Source of the DNA: Symsagittifera roscoffensis | Taxonomy: Eukaryota; Xenacoelomorpha; Acoela; Convolutidae | Direction of reading: 5' to 3' | Length of the DNA: 64,000 bases | NCBI RefSeq assembly: GCF_963678635.1 | Contig: NC_087065.1 | Location: 40,673,430 to 40,737,429 of the forward strand | Shown: piece after piece, positions 1-27,264 of the stretch | Layout: each line of letters begins with the position of its first letter | How positions within the stretch are numbered: position 1 is the first letter of the stretch | Made by a program: the position numbers and the translations under genes | Notes under the pieces: generated by a model | Database searches by the model: none | Told to the model about the DNA's origin: nothing | The model's input: only the letters and a program-made list of their open reading frames with translations

Positions 1-3000
1 AACTAACGGCTAGTGATTTACTGTCGAATTCAACCAAGCGAAAATCAATTCTAAAAAGTCTTGAAACTGAATACAACATCCGACTGATTCATCAACAATG
101 AGTCATTAAATTGTTGCATAAATAATTTAGCTAGAATAACTAACGGCTAGTAATTCACTGACGAACTCGATCTAGCAAAAATAATTCAAAAAACTTATCT
201 TGAGCTTGAATACAACATCCGACTGATTCACCAATTATGAGTCACTTAATAATTGCTCAAAAAATCAACAAGAAAAACTAACGGCTTGTGATTTACTGTC
301 GAATTCAACCAAGCGAAAATCAATTCTAAGAAGTCTTGAAACTGAATACAACATCCGACTGATTCATCAACAATGAGTCATTTAATTGCTAAATAAATAA
401 TTTAGCTAGAATCACTAACGGCTAGTGATTCACTGTTGAAATCGATCTAGCAAAAGTAATTCAAAATACTTGTCTTGAAATTTAATACAACATCCAACTG
501 ATTCATCAACAGTGAGTCATTTAATTGTTGCTCATATAATTTAATTGGAATATCTAACGGCTAGTGATTCACTGTCGAACTCGACCTAGCCAAACTAAAC
601 TCAAAATTGTATCTAGAAATTGGATACGACATCCCACTGATTCATCAACAATGAGTCATTTAATTGCTGCATAAATAATTTAGCTAGAATAACTAACGGC
701 TAGAGATTAACTGCCGAACTCGATCTAGCGAAAGTAATTCAAAATACTTATCTTGAAATTGAATACAACATCCGACTGATTCATTAACAATGAGTCAAAT
801 AATTGTTGCATAAATAATTTAGCTAGAATAAATAACGGCTAGTAATTCACTGTCGAACTCGATCTGGCAAAAATAATTCAAAAAACTTATCTTGAGCTTG
901 AATACAACATCCGACTGATTCACCAATTATGAGTCACTTAATAATTGCTCAAAAAAATCAGCAAGAAAAACTAACGGCTAGTGATTTACTGTCGAACTCA
1001 ACCAAGCGAAAATCAATTCTAAAAAGTCTTGAAACTGAATACAACATCCGACTGATTCATCAACAATGAGTCATTTAATTGTTGAATAAATAATTTAGCT
1101 AGAATCACTAACGGCTAGTGATTCACTGTTGAAATCGATCTAGCAAAAGTAATTCAAAATACTTGTCTTGAAATTTAATACAACATCCAACTGATTCATC
1201 AACAGTGAGTCATTTAATTGTTGCTCATATAATTTAATTGGAATATCTAACGGCTAGTGATTCACTGTCGAACTCGACCTAGCCAAACTAAACTCAAAAT
1301 TGTATCTAGAAATTGGATACGACATCCCACTGATTCATCAACAATGAGTCATTTAATTGCTGCATAAATAGTTTAGCTAGAATAACTAACGGCTAGAGAT
1401 TAACTGCCGAACTCGATCTAGCGAAAGTAATTCAAAATACTTATCTTGAAATTGAATACAACATCCGACTGATTCATTAACAATGAGTCAAATAATTGTT
1501 GCATAAATAATTTAGCTAGAATAAATAACGGCTAGTAATTCACTGTCGAACTCGATCTGGCGAAAATAATTCAAAAAACTTATCTTGAGCTTGAATACAA
1601 CATCCGACTGATTCACCAATTATGAGTCACTTAATAATTGCTCAAAAAAATCAGCAAGAAAAACTAACGGCTAGTGATTTACTGTCGAACTCAACCAAGC
1701 GAAAATCAATTCTAAAAAGTCTTGAAACTGAATACAACATCCGACTGATTCATCAACAATGAGTCATTTAATTGTTGAATAAATAATTTAGCTAGAATCA
1801 CTAACGGCTAGTGATTCACTGTTGAAATCGATCTAGCAAAAGTAATTCAAAATACTTGTCTTGAAATTTAATACAACATCCAACTGATTCATCAACAGTG
1901 AGTCATTTAATTGTTGCTCATATAATTTAGCTGGAATATCTAACGGCTAGTGATTCACTGTCGAACTCGGCCTAGCCAAACTAAATTCAAAATTGTATCT
2001 AGAAATTGGATACGACATCCCACTGATTCATCAACAATGAGTCATTTAATTGCTGCATAAATAATTTAGCTAGAATAACTAACGGCTAGTGATTCACTGT
2101 CGAACTCGATCTGGCAAAAATAATTCAAAAAACTTATCTTGAGCTTGAATACAACATCCGAACGATTCACCAATTATGAGTCACTTAATAATTGCTCAAA
2201 AAAATCAGCAAGAAAAACTAACGGCTAGTGATTTACTGTCGAATTCAACCAAGCGAAAATCAATTCTAAAAAGTCTTGAAACTGAATACAACATCCGACT
2301 GATTCATCAACAATGAGTCATTTAATTGCTGCATAAATAATTTAGCTAGAATAACTAACGGCTAGAGATTAACTGCCGAACTCGATCTAGCGAAAGTAAT
2401 TCAAAATACTTATCTTGAAATTGAATACAACATCCGACTGATTCATTAACAATGAGTCAAATAATTGTTGCATAAATAATTTAGCTAGAATAAATAACGG
2501 CTAGTAATTCACTGTCGAACTCGATCTGGCAAAAGTAATTCAAAATACTTGTCTTGAAATTTAATACAACATCCAACTGATTCATCAACAGTGAGTCATT
2601 TAATTGTTGCTCATATAATTTAATTGGAATATCTAACGGCTAGTGATTCACTGTCGAACTCGACCTAGCCAAACTAAACTCAAAATTGTATCTAGAAATT
2701 GGATACGACATCCCACTGATTCATCAACAATGAGTCATTTAATTGCTGCATAAATAATTTAGCTAGAATAACTAACGGCTAGAGATTAACTGCCGAACTC
2801 GATCTAGCGAAAGTAATTCAAAATACTTATCTTGAAATTGAATACAACATCCGACTGATTCATTAACAATGAGTCAAATAATTGTTGCATAAATAATTTA
2901 GCTAGAATAAATAACGGCTAGTAATTCACTGTCGAACTCGATCTGGCAAAAATAATTCAAAAAACTTATCTTGAGCTTGAATACAACATCCGACTGATTC

Positions 3001-6000
3001 ACCAATTATGAGTCACTTAATAATTGCTCAAAAAAATCAGCAAGAAAAACTAACGGCTAGTGATTTACTGTCGAACTCAACCAAGCGAAAATCAATTCTA
3101 AAAAGTCTTGAAACTGAATACAACATCCGACTGATTCATCAACAATGAGTCATTTAATTGTTGAATAAATAATTTAGCTAGAATCACTAACGGCTAGTGA
3201 TTCACTGTTGAAATCGATCTAGCAAAAGTAATTCAAAATACTTGTCTTGAAATTTAATACAACATCCAACTGATTCATCAACAGTGAGTCATTTAATTGT
3301 TGCTCATATAATTTAGCTGGAATATCTAACGGCTAGTGATTCACTGTCGAACTCGGCCTAGCCAAACTAAATTCAAAATTGTATCTAGAAATTGGATACG
3401 ACATCCCACTGATTCATCAACAATGAGTCATTTAATTGCTGCATAAATAATTTAGCTAGAATAACTAACGGCTAGTGATTCACTGTCGAACTCGATCTGG
3501 CAAAAATAATTCAAAAAACTTATCTTGAGCTTGAATACAACATCCGACTGATTCACCAATTATGAGTCACTTAATAATTGCTCAAAAAAATCAGCAAGAA
3601 AAACTAACGGCTAGTGATTTACTGTCGAATTCAACCAAGCGAAAATCAATTCTAAAAAGTCTTGAAACTGAATACAACATCCGACTGATTCATCAACAAT
3701 GAGTCATTTAATTGCTGCATAAATAATTTAGCTAGAATAACTAACGGCTAGTGATTAACTGCCGAACTCGATCTAGCGAAAGTAATTCAAAATACTTATC
3801 TTGAAATTGAATACAACATCCGACTGAGTCATTAACAATGAGTCAAATAATTGTCGCATAAATAATTTAGCTAGAATAACTAACGGCTAGTAATTCACTG
3901 TCGAACTCGATCTGGCAAAAATAATTCAAAAAACTTATCTTGAGCTTGAATACAACATCCGACTGATTCACCAATTATGAGTCACTTAATAATTGCTCAA
4001 AAAAATCAGCAAGAAAAACTAACGGCTAGTGATTTACTGTCGAATTCAACCAAGCGAAAATCAAAACTAAAAAATTTTGAAACTGAATACAACATCCGAC
4101 TGATTCATCAACAATGAGTCATATAATTGTTGCATAAATAATTTAGCTAGAATAACTAACGGCTAGTAATTCACTGTCGAAATCAATCAAGCAAAAATAA
4201 ATCAAAAAACTTATCTTGAGCTTGAATACAACATCCGACTGATTCACCAATTATGAGTCACTTAATAATTGCTCAAAAAAATCAGCAAGAAAAACTAACG
4301 GCTAGTGATTTACTGTCGAAACCAACCAAGCGAAAATCAATTCTAAAAAGTCTTGAATCTGAATACAACATCCCACTGCTTCATCAACAATGAGTCATTT
4401 AATTACTGCATAAATATTTCAGCTAGAATAACTAACTGCTAGTGATTCACTGCCGAAAACGATCTAGCAAAAGTAATTCAAAATACTTGTCTTGAAATTT
4501 AATACAACATCCGACTGATTCATCAACAATGAGTCATTTAATTGTTGCTCATATAAATTAGCTGGAATATCTAACGGCTAGTGATTCACTGTCGAACTCG
4601 ACCTAGCAAAACTAAATTCAAAATTGTATCTAGAAATTGGATACGACATCCCACTGATTTATCAACAATGAGTCATTTAATTGCTGCATAAATAATTTAG
4701 CTAGAATAACTAACGGCTAGTGATTCACTGTCGAAATCGATCTAGCAAAAGTAATTCAAAATTGTATCTAGAAATTGGATACGTCATCCCACTGATTCAT
4801 CAACAATGAGTCATTTAATTGCTGCATAAATAATTTAGCTAGAATAACTAACGGCTAGTGATTCACTGCCGATCTCGATCTAGCAAAAGTAATTCAAAAT
4901 ACTTGTCTTGAAAGTTAATACAACATCCGACTGATTCATTTACAATGAGTCATATAATTGTTGCATAAATAATTTAGCTAGAATAACTAATGGCTATTAA
5001 TTCACTGTCGAACTCGATCTAGCAAAAACAAATAAAAAATCTTATCTTGAGCTTGAATACAACATCCGACTGATTCATCACATATGAGTCACTTAATAAT
5101 TACTCAAAAAATTCAGCATGAAAAACTAACGGCTAGTGATTTACCGTCGAATTCAACCAAGCGAAAATCAATTCTAAAAAGTCTTGAAAATGAATACAAC
5201 ATCCGACTGATTCATCAGCAATGAGTCATTTAATTGTTGAATAAACAATTTAGCTAGAATAACTAACGGCTAGTGATTCACTGTCGAAATCGATCTAGCA
5301 AAAGTAATTCAAAATACTTGTCTTGAAATTTAATACAACATCCGACTGATTCATCAACACTGAGTCATTTAATTGTTGCTCATATAATTTAGCTGGAATA
5401 TCTAACGGCTAGTGATTCACTGTCGAACTCGACCTAGCAAAACTAAATTCAAAAATGTATCTAGAAATTGGATACGTCATCCCACTGATTCATCAACAAT
5501 GAGTCATTTAATTGCTGCATAAATAATTTAGCTAGAATAACTAACGGCTAGTGATTCACTGCCGATCTCGATCTAGCAAAAGTAATTCAAAATACTTGTC
5601 TTGAAAGTTAATACAACATCCGACTGATTCATTTACAATGAGTCATATAATTGTTGCATAAAAAATTTAACTAGAATAACTAATGGCTATTAATTCACTG
5701 TCGAACTCGATCTAGCAAAAACAAATAAAAAATCTTATCTTGAGCTTGAATAAAACATCCGACTGATTCATCACATATGAGTCACTTAATAATTACTCAA
5801 AAAATTCAGCATGAAAAACTAACGGCTAGTGATTTACCGTCGAATTCAACCAAGCGAAAATCAGTTCTAAAAAGTCTTGAAAATGAATACAACATCCGAC
5901 TGATTCATCAGCAATGAGTCATTTAATTGTTGAATAAACAATTTAGCTAGAATAACTAACGGCTAGTGATTCACTGTCGAAATCGATCTAGCAAAAGTAA

Positions 6001-7100
6001 TTCAAAACACTTGTCTTGAAATTTAATACAACATCCGACTGATTCATCAACAATGAGTCATTTAATTGTTGCTCAAATAATTTAGCTAGAATAACAAACG
6101 GCTAGTGATTCACTGTCGAACTCGACCTAGCAAAACTAAAATCAAAAATGTATCTAGGAATTGGTTACGACATCCCACTGATTCATCAAAAATGAGTCAT
6201 TTAATTGCTGCATAAATAATTTAGCTAGAATAACTAACGGCTAGTGATTAACTGCCGAGCTCGATCTAGCGGAAGTCATTCAAAATACTTATCTTGAAAT
6301 TAAATACAACATCCGACTGATTCATTAACAATGAGTCATATAATTGTTGCATAAATAATTTAGCTAGAATAACTAACGGCTAGTAATTCACTGTCGAACT
6401 CGATCTAGCAAAAATAGTTCTAAAAACTTATCTTGAGCTTGAATACAACATCCGACTGATTCATCAACTATGAGTCATTTAATTGTTGCTCATACAATTT
6501 AGCTAGAATAACTAACGGCTAGTGATTCAATGTCGAATTCAACCTAGCAAAACTAAAATCAAAAATGTATCTAGAAATTGGATACGACATCCCACTGCTT
6601 CATCAACAATGAGTCATTTAATTGCTGCATAAATAATTCAGCTAGAATAACTAACGGCTAGTGATTCACTGCCGAAATCGATCTAGCAAAAGTAATTCAA
6701 AATACTTGTCTTGAAATTTAATACAACATCCGACTGATTCATCAACAATGAGTCATTTAATTGCTGAATTAATAATTTAGCTTGAATAACTAAGGGCTAG
6801 TAATTCACTGTCGAACTCGATCTAGCAAAACTAACTCAAAAAAAATTATCTCGAACTTGAATACAACATCCGACTGATTCATCAACAATGAGTCTTTTAA
6901 TTGTTGCTCAAATAATTTAGCTAGAATAACTAACGGCTAGTGATTCACTGTCGAACTCGATCTAGCAAAACTAAATTCAAAATTGTATCTAGAAATTGAA
7001 TACGACATCCCACTGATTCATCGAAAATGAGTCATTCAATTGCTGCATAAATAACTTAGCTAGAATTACTAACGGCTAGTGATTCCCGCTCGAACTCAAT
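1..7100. repeat. Satellite array, ~138 bp monomer, 5-monomer higher-order repeat
   Basis: About 51 head-to-tail monomers fill this stretch. The core TAACGGCTAG recurs at about 4, 141, 279, 416, 555 and 694, giving a 137-139 bp period. Monomer variants recur together: one diagnostic variant starts at 1,021, 1,714 and 3,100, spacings of 693 and 2 x 693 bp, so about five monomers form a higher-order unit. A 4-monomer step (1,714 to 2,264) and a 6-monomer step (2,264 to 3,100) show unequal exchange. A second 5-mer pattern repeats at about 4,851 and 5,546. Monomers become more diverged towards 7,000. The array has no coding frame. Its organisation resembles centromeric or pericentromeric satellites, but a position on the chromosome cannot be inferred. 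Confidence 0.97.
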
Positions 7101-8395
7101 CTGTCAAAAAAAAATAAAAGCTTAGTCAATCAACGAGCGACTGATACTCCAAAACAGAACAGCTTTTTGTGACTGAAATTGGCAAATTAATTAGTAAATT
7201 ATCTTACTTTCGGTTGGTTTTTACAACTACCGCACGGTTCTCACTACTGCCAAATTTAGACCCATTTGCTCTGTCGTTTTCAATTGATCCGATTGCACTT
7301 CCTTCGTTTAGCGTTCGTTCGGTTGTGAGAAGATTTGAAGATGCTAAGCTGGTGTGTTGCCTGCAGTACAACTTCACTGTGATTGGATGACAAGAGGGCG
7401 TGATTGTCCAATGTCGCGAGTGCATTGCACACGGCAAATGAACTGAACGTGTACAATACTCTAAATTACATTCACAAATTGAAGCATTTAATACAGTATA
7501 GAAAATGAAGGCGATATAAAAAAAATGTATGCCTGGTTTGCAAACTCGGCGGTTTCAATTCTCGTTGTGAGCCAATTTTCCAACGTTTAGTCACAAACAG
7601 CGCTATTAAATTTCATAATTCAGAAACTTTTAATCTTAACTTAGGTTCATCTTATCTTAAAATATTTTCTTTAATGTCAGAATACATAATAGACGCATTG
7701 TGAATTCTGTCTTTTCACTGAAGTCCTCGTAGAATAATAATTCACAAAGAAGTGAGTAAAAACTGGGCTTGCATAAATGATATTCCATTTCCTTTTTGCA
7801 GAATTTCTAAAACCCACTTTTTTTAAAATCTTTTTTTGATTCAATTGACGAATTAAGAAAGCGTCAACAATGTTAACTTATTATTTATCAAATTTCAAAG
7901 AACATGTAAGTATATTGCCAATGCAGTACACTAATTGAAAAGGGCCACCAAAGTAGCAGATTAAATTGGTGTCCCCGCAACAAGATAACCCCACAATAAC
8001 TTAACCCCTTTACTACCGATAATTTGTTTCAAATTCAGTCCTTTTTATAAGTACAAGAGTATCCCAATTAAGTGTATTAATTGAGTCCTGAAAAGCCAGT
8101 CTTAAATCACTTGATGCCTCCAGCATCTCAAAAAATTGCATTTCGATTAGTTAAAGAAATAATCCCTCATCCACGCACGCGTTTAAAATAGAGATAACCT
8201 ACATGGTGCTAATTGAAAATAACTCAAAAATTTTCAATAATTGTACGCAAAATCATACTGCCTTACACTTGAACGATTGTTTTACCATTATATGAGCTAT
8301 AATATTTGAGTCCTTCCATTTTACTTAATCCTCCAAACAAAACAAATATTAGTGGTATCCGGCCACGAGTATTATCTTAAACGTAAGAACAAAAC
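7101..8395. other. Non-coding stretch between satellite and MULE fossil
   Basis: AT-rich sequence after the satellite edge. The two overlapping small ORFs at about 7,170-7,440 lie on opposite strands and resemble no family I know. I see no splice-framed exon, RNA gene or clear repeat here. Confidence 0.5.
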
Positions 8396-8399
8396 CACT

Positions 8400-9662
8400 A
8401 CCAACTGGAACTGCTCAAAATACCAGACTCATAAATGCCGAGCGACAGCAAATATGGATGGCGATAAATTTATTCAAACGAGGGGTGAGCATAATCACGA
8501 CATATCTACGTGACAAACTGATGCTCGACAAGTTTTGGATAACATCAATGACCTGAGCGAGAGTAATTCCCCGACCGTGGCAGTCGCCACAGCAACTCAG
8601 CTCATAACAGACGATATTGCCACTCAAATAGCCCTACCAAGTAAGGAAAACTTAGTTCGAACTGCACAGCGCATGCGGAAGCAACGAGAACAGGTTTTAC
8701 AAGTCTCCCCAGCAACAAGAAATTTCGGCAATGTCTCCCCAGCAACAAGCTATTTAAGAACTTTGTAAGATTTGACCGTGAACAAAATGATCACGAAAGG
8801 ATTATTTTATTCTGCGACCCAGAAATGCTTCGCGTGCTCGAAAAGTCAATTTTTTTGTTAGCTGACGGAACTTTCGAAGTTACTCCTAAAATGTTTTATC
8901 ATTTTTAATCGATACATGTTAGTCTTTCATGCCTTCTTGCCAAATAAAACGGAAAAAAGATACCATCGTTTCTTAGAAGCTCTAAAACACTTAGCCCCTG
9001 GCAGTAAACCTGGAAATCTTTTGCTGGAACTCGAGCAGGCCGCTCTTCAAGCATTTCGAAAAACGTTCCAGAGTCCAAGCTGTCTGGATGTTAATTCATC
9101 TGTCTCAAAATTATTTGAGAAAAACTGCGGCACTCGGATTGAAAAAGGAGTACGAAGCGGACCACGAGCTTACATTAGCTCTTGAAATGTTACCCTCACT
9201 GGCTTTCGAAAAAGAAAACATAGGAAACTCCTACGATAAAATAGTCGAGGAAATTCAAATCGTATGCGATCGCACCATAAAAGTGAGAAAAAAACCTGAA
9301 AAAAGTGACGAACTCTGCCTGTATTTTGGATCTAATTACATGAAAATTTAGTCCCGAACCGAGATGGAAGCAAAGAGTTGCCGCAGCATCCGGTTTGGCA
9401 AGAACAACGAATGCTGTGGAGGGCTGGCATTATGGCAAACAGTAAATTTAGTGGTTCACACCCTAGTATTTGGAAATTAATGGCAAACTTGCAAAAAGAC
9501 GCCTTCCCTTCAAAGACTTAGTTTCTTTAACGCCTCGCACGGGCACCAAATTACATAAAAGAAAAATTACCGAGTCCTAAACGAAAAAGTGCAGAATATT
9601 ATGCAGGTTTATGAAGAGAAAACTGATTTGCATTTCTTTCGCGATATGGCGAACTCAAGCTA
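8400..9662 (+). mobile_element. Fossil Mutator-like (MULE) transposase with FLYWCH zinc finger
   Basis: Pieces in several frames read as one decayed transposase. At 8,403-8,515 is a FLYWCH-type finger (W-x-C, C-R-A, then H-N-H). At 8,765-8,910 is a segment with ADGTFEVTPKMF, the MULE DDE-domain entry motif. At 8,916-9,185 is a piece with FLPNKTEKRYHRFLEAL. At 9,100-9,350 are the GLKKEY and LPSLAF stretches. At about 9,394-9,435 is RTTNAVEGWH, followed after a frameshift by a segment ending HPSIWKLMANLQ. At 9,600-9,660 is the C-terminal FFRDMAN-like tail. At least four frameshifts and several stop codons separate them. These motifs belong to MULE transposases of animals. No terminal repeats were recognised. 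It is not expected to make protein. Confidence 0.85.
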
Positions 9663-10733
9663 AACATTGGTTCATTTGTTCTTTGTAGATATTTTAAAAA
9701 TAAAATGTTGTTAGTCAAAGTTTTGAGAAAAGACGTCTCCTTGCAGCCTCCCGGAGACGTAAAAAAAACGCGTTTACTTGTCTCGCATTTGAAAATGCTG
9801 TCCCTTAACAATATCCCGGAACAATCGCTCTTTTGGTGGGACAAGGTTGGGACTAGAGCTGGCAAACGTTTTAGACATTGCGTTGTAAGCCGACAGTTCA
9901 AAGAAAAATTGACAAACTTTAGATGGTTCGAAAAGTTAGTTAAGTTTTACTTTAAAAAGATTAGTATTTGAAAAAAACTTGGATTAGATCGATCAAAGTT
10001 TTGATCACAAACAATTTTCATTCCATAATCCATTTAAGTTCAGACAATTAACCTATTATTAGCAAAAAAAATTTCAAGATCAAGTCCAATTTTGAAGAAA
10101 TCTAATCATTTTCCGTTAATAATTTGAATCATGCCGATCGGATTAGTTTTCAAATTCGTATCAAAGCCTAGACTATCGGCAATGTCATTTCTGTTCAATT
10201 CTAAACCGCATTTAGCAGCTTGCATGTTAATTCGTTTTGCTTCGCAAAAATTTTTGCAATTATAGCTTCGATGTTTACCGACGCTATGCTTTCGAATTTC
10301 TTTCAAGTAAGTTTCACTTTGATTCTAACATTTGTATTAAAAAGCGGTTAAATTGTAGTGGGATTATTTAATTCTGGGTTATTTGAGAGGGGGTTAAGAA
10401 AAAGCGGGATAAAAAACGCGGGGCGATAAGCTTGGGAACCCGATAATTTGCTACTTAGGTGGGAAAAAAGTTGAACTGTACTATCACACTACGCTAATAA
10501 AGATACGAGCAGATAAAATAACTTTTGCATTAAATTGGAAAAGATTTTCTTTCATTTTTTCTTTTGGCTGAGTTTTGCTTAATACAATTTTGAGCTGCTT
10601 ATCTACTTATTCATTTTGCAAACAGAAAAAGGAAATTGAGGACCCTCCTGATTTGTTGGAGTTGCAACAAAAGATTATAAAAATCCTAGTAGATATAAAA
10701 AGTTTTCTTTTCATTGAATTGGAAAAGATTTTT
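9663..10733. other. Region downstream of the KDM4-like gene; duplicated segment
   Basis: No convincing gene. An ORF on each strand (9,705-9,971 plus; 10,106-10,306 minus) lacks recognisable motifs. About 10,524-10,625 resembles 10,697-10,815, both carrying AATTGGAAAAGATTTTC-like sequence, so part of the last KDM4 exon seems to be tandemly duplicated in decayed form. Further KDM4 exons (Tudor) may hide here, but none was found. Confidence 0.4.
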
Positions 10734-25441
<14,708 letters not shown>

Positions 25442-27260
25442 GCTAGACTGCACTACCCTCGAATACGCAGAGAAGCACGACCAGTAAAAAGACCAAACAG
25501 GCGACCTCACATTTCTTATCTAAAAAGCCTACTATTAAGCTACTGCATGCCACTTGAAACGTGCCACAGAACTGAGGAAACCTTTATAAGCTTGGTAAAC
25601 TGGGCAAAGTAACCAAAGAAATAAAACAAACATCTATTGAACCATTTTTCTGAACTTGAGTTAATGTGGGAAAAACTAGCAGGGTAGACGCTGAAAACAC
25701 TAAAGCGTTTACATATCAGGATATATAATCAATGTGTAAAACTATATTAAAAAGGAAAACTAAGTGTTATTCAACAAAACGAACACCTCAATTCCATTTA
25801 TCAATCTAAACAGTTTTTTGCCACAGAAGAATTCCACAGAACAAAACGAACACCTCAATTCCATTTATCAATCTAAACAGTTTTTTGCCACAGAAGAGTT
25901 TTTCAAAATCGATCAAATTGCGATTTAAAGAGCGTTAAAATGGTATTTCATGCTACTTCATCTGATGAATTGTGGTAACTGGTTTGGAGTGGAAAAAAAA
26001 CACCCGAATGGAAAGACTCTTTCAGTGGATGGAGCAAAAAACAGTTCAAACAAGTAAATAGAAAACAGCAGTAAGCAAATGTTAGACCATAAAAATCAGC
26101 GATTAGGAAGCAATCGGTGAATTCAGCAAAAAAATACAAGCACTGCAAAGCTTCCAGCCACTTGCGATGCAACAGAATTAAAGCATGGCAAACTAGCCGA
26201 CCAAAAATAAAACACAGTTCTCAGAAAAAAAACGCTATGAAATCAATTAGGGCAATTAAATGATAATTGATCACCGAAATAAACTTACAAGGCGGTAACA
26301 AAGCCGACAATACCTGAGCAGAAAAATAAATATTTGAGCCAAAAATAAATCTAACTTGAAAACTCAGAAAAGTTTTCAAGTCCCACCTCATAACATGAAA
26401 TAACGATCTTGTTCGAAATTGGACAGCTTAGCGAATATAAAATAAATCGAAACCTTTAAATCCGAAAAAAGCGAGAAAAAGAACTGATTACTGAAATCAG
26501 ATTTGGTAAATTTATAACCAACAGAAAAAAACTTCGAATCGAACAGGCATATAAAATGCAGACATTCTCAAAGTTTGTCTCTTAGTTGACGAAATTACAG
26601 AATTTGAGTCATTCTGTGAACAAAGTTTTTACGGAAAAAATCTAGTACCCGGTTGCATGGGTATTATTGAAAACTCCGAGCTCAAAAAAGTGAACTTGTA
26701 AACGATTGCTTAGAAAAACGAACAGAATAAAAGCTTGCTATTAAGATATCATTGAAACTTCTGGCCAGCAAAAGCTAGATAATTTTTAAGAATACGTACT
26801 GATTCAACAGGTAATGCGTATTTTGCAACACGTCTAAGACTGGAGTTTTCGCAAGTCTCTAGTGATTTGCCTAACAACATTATGAAGTACCGCTTAAGCA
26901 GGGGAGGGAATACCTATCACGTGGTTTTTTGCTTGCACCCTTAATCTCAGAATTTGCAGGGCCGATTTGGAGAGAATGAGTAAATTCCAATTTATGGGTC
27001 AAAATTCCCAGGGAGCTGAACGTTCTCCAGGCCGTAGATAAGGTAAAAAGAGACTAGCGGAATATGCAAAAAGCAGAAGGAAAACGCTGATTTTCCATTG
27101 ATACAATTTTGGTGAAAATTGTCGGAGTGTTTTTCAGAAAGCGAGACATTTTTGAGAAGGTAAGCGTAATGCATTAAAAAAAGTAATTTTTGAATCGGTT
27201 TTCAACCCTTTCCTCTATCAAACTCAGTTTTATCAGTGTAAAGAATCTTTATCAAACTCT
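25442..27260. other. 5' flank of the KDM4-like gene; intergenic
   Basis: It should contain the promoter and any 5' non-coding exon, but no clear core element was recognised. A 67 bp direct duplication lies at 25,773-25,906. A SINE-like tail (ACTTGCGATGCAACA) lies near 26,160, and CGGTAACAAAGCCGACAA near 26,290 is a family C leader fragment. Confidence 0.45.
25773..25906. repeat. 67 bp tandem duplication
   Basis: GAACACCTCAATTCCATTTA and the following ~40 bp, to TTTTTTGCCACAGAAGA, occur at 25,781 and again at 25,848 with no obvious differences over most of their length. Confidence 0.93.
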
Positions 27261-27264
27261 GTTT

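Noticed and set aside
1-7100. CRISPR array
   Set aside because: Repeats are contiguous, diverged and without unique spacers, and the genome is eukaryotic; it is a satellite.
10106-10306. Minus-strand ORF with several Cys that might complete the second ePHD finger
   Set aside because: It aligns only loosely, lacks the needed F-H-x2-C, and its possible acceptors are in the wrong phase for the donor at 10,850.
10622-10708. Plus-strand exon-like segment after TTTTGCAAACAG
   Set aside because: Open only for about 28 codons, no partner exon, and it falls in the duplicated tail of the KDM4 last exon on the other strand.
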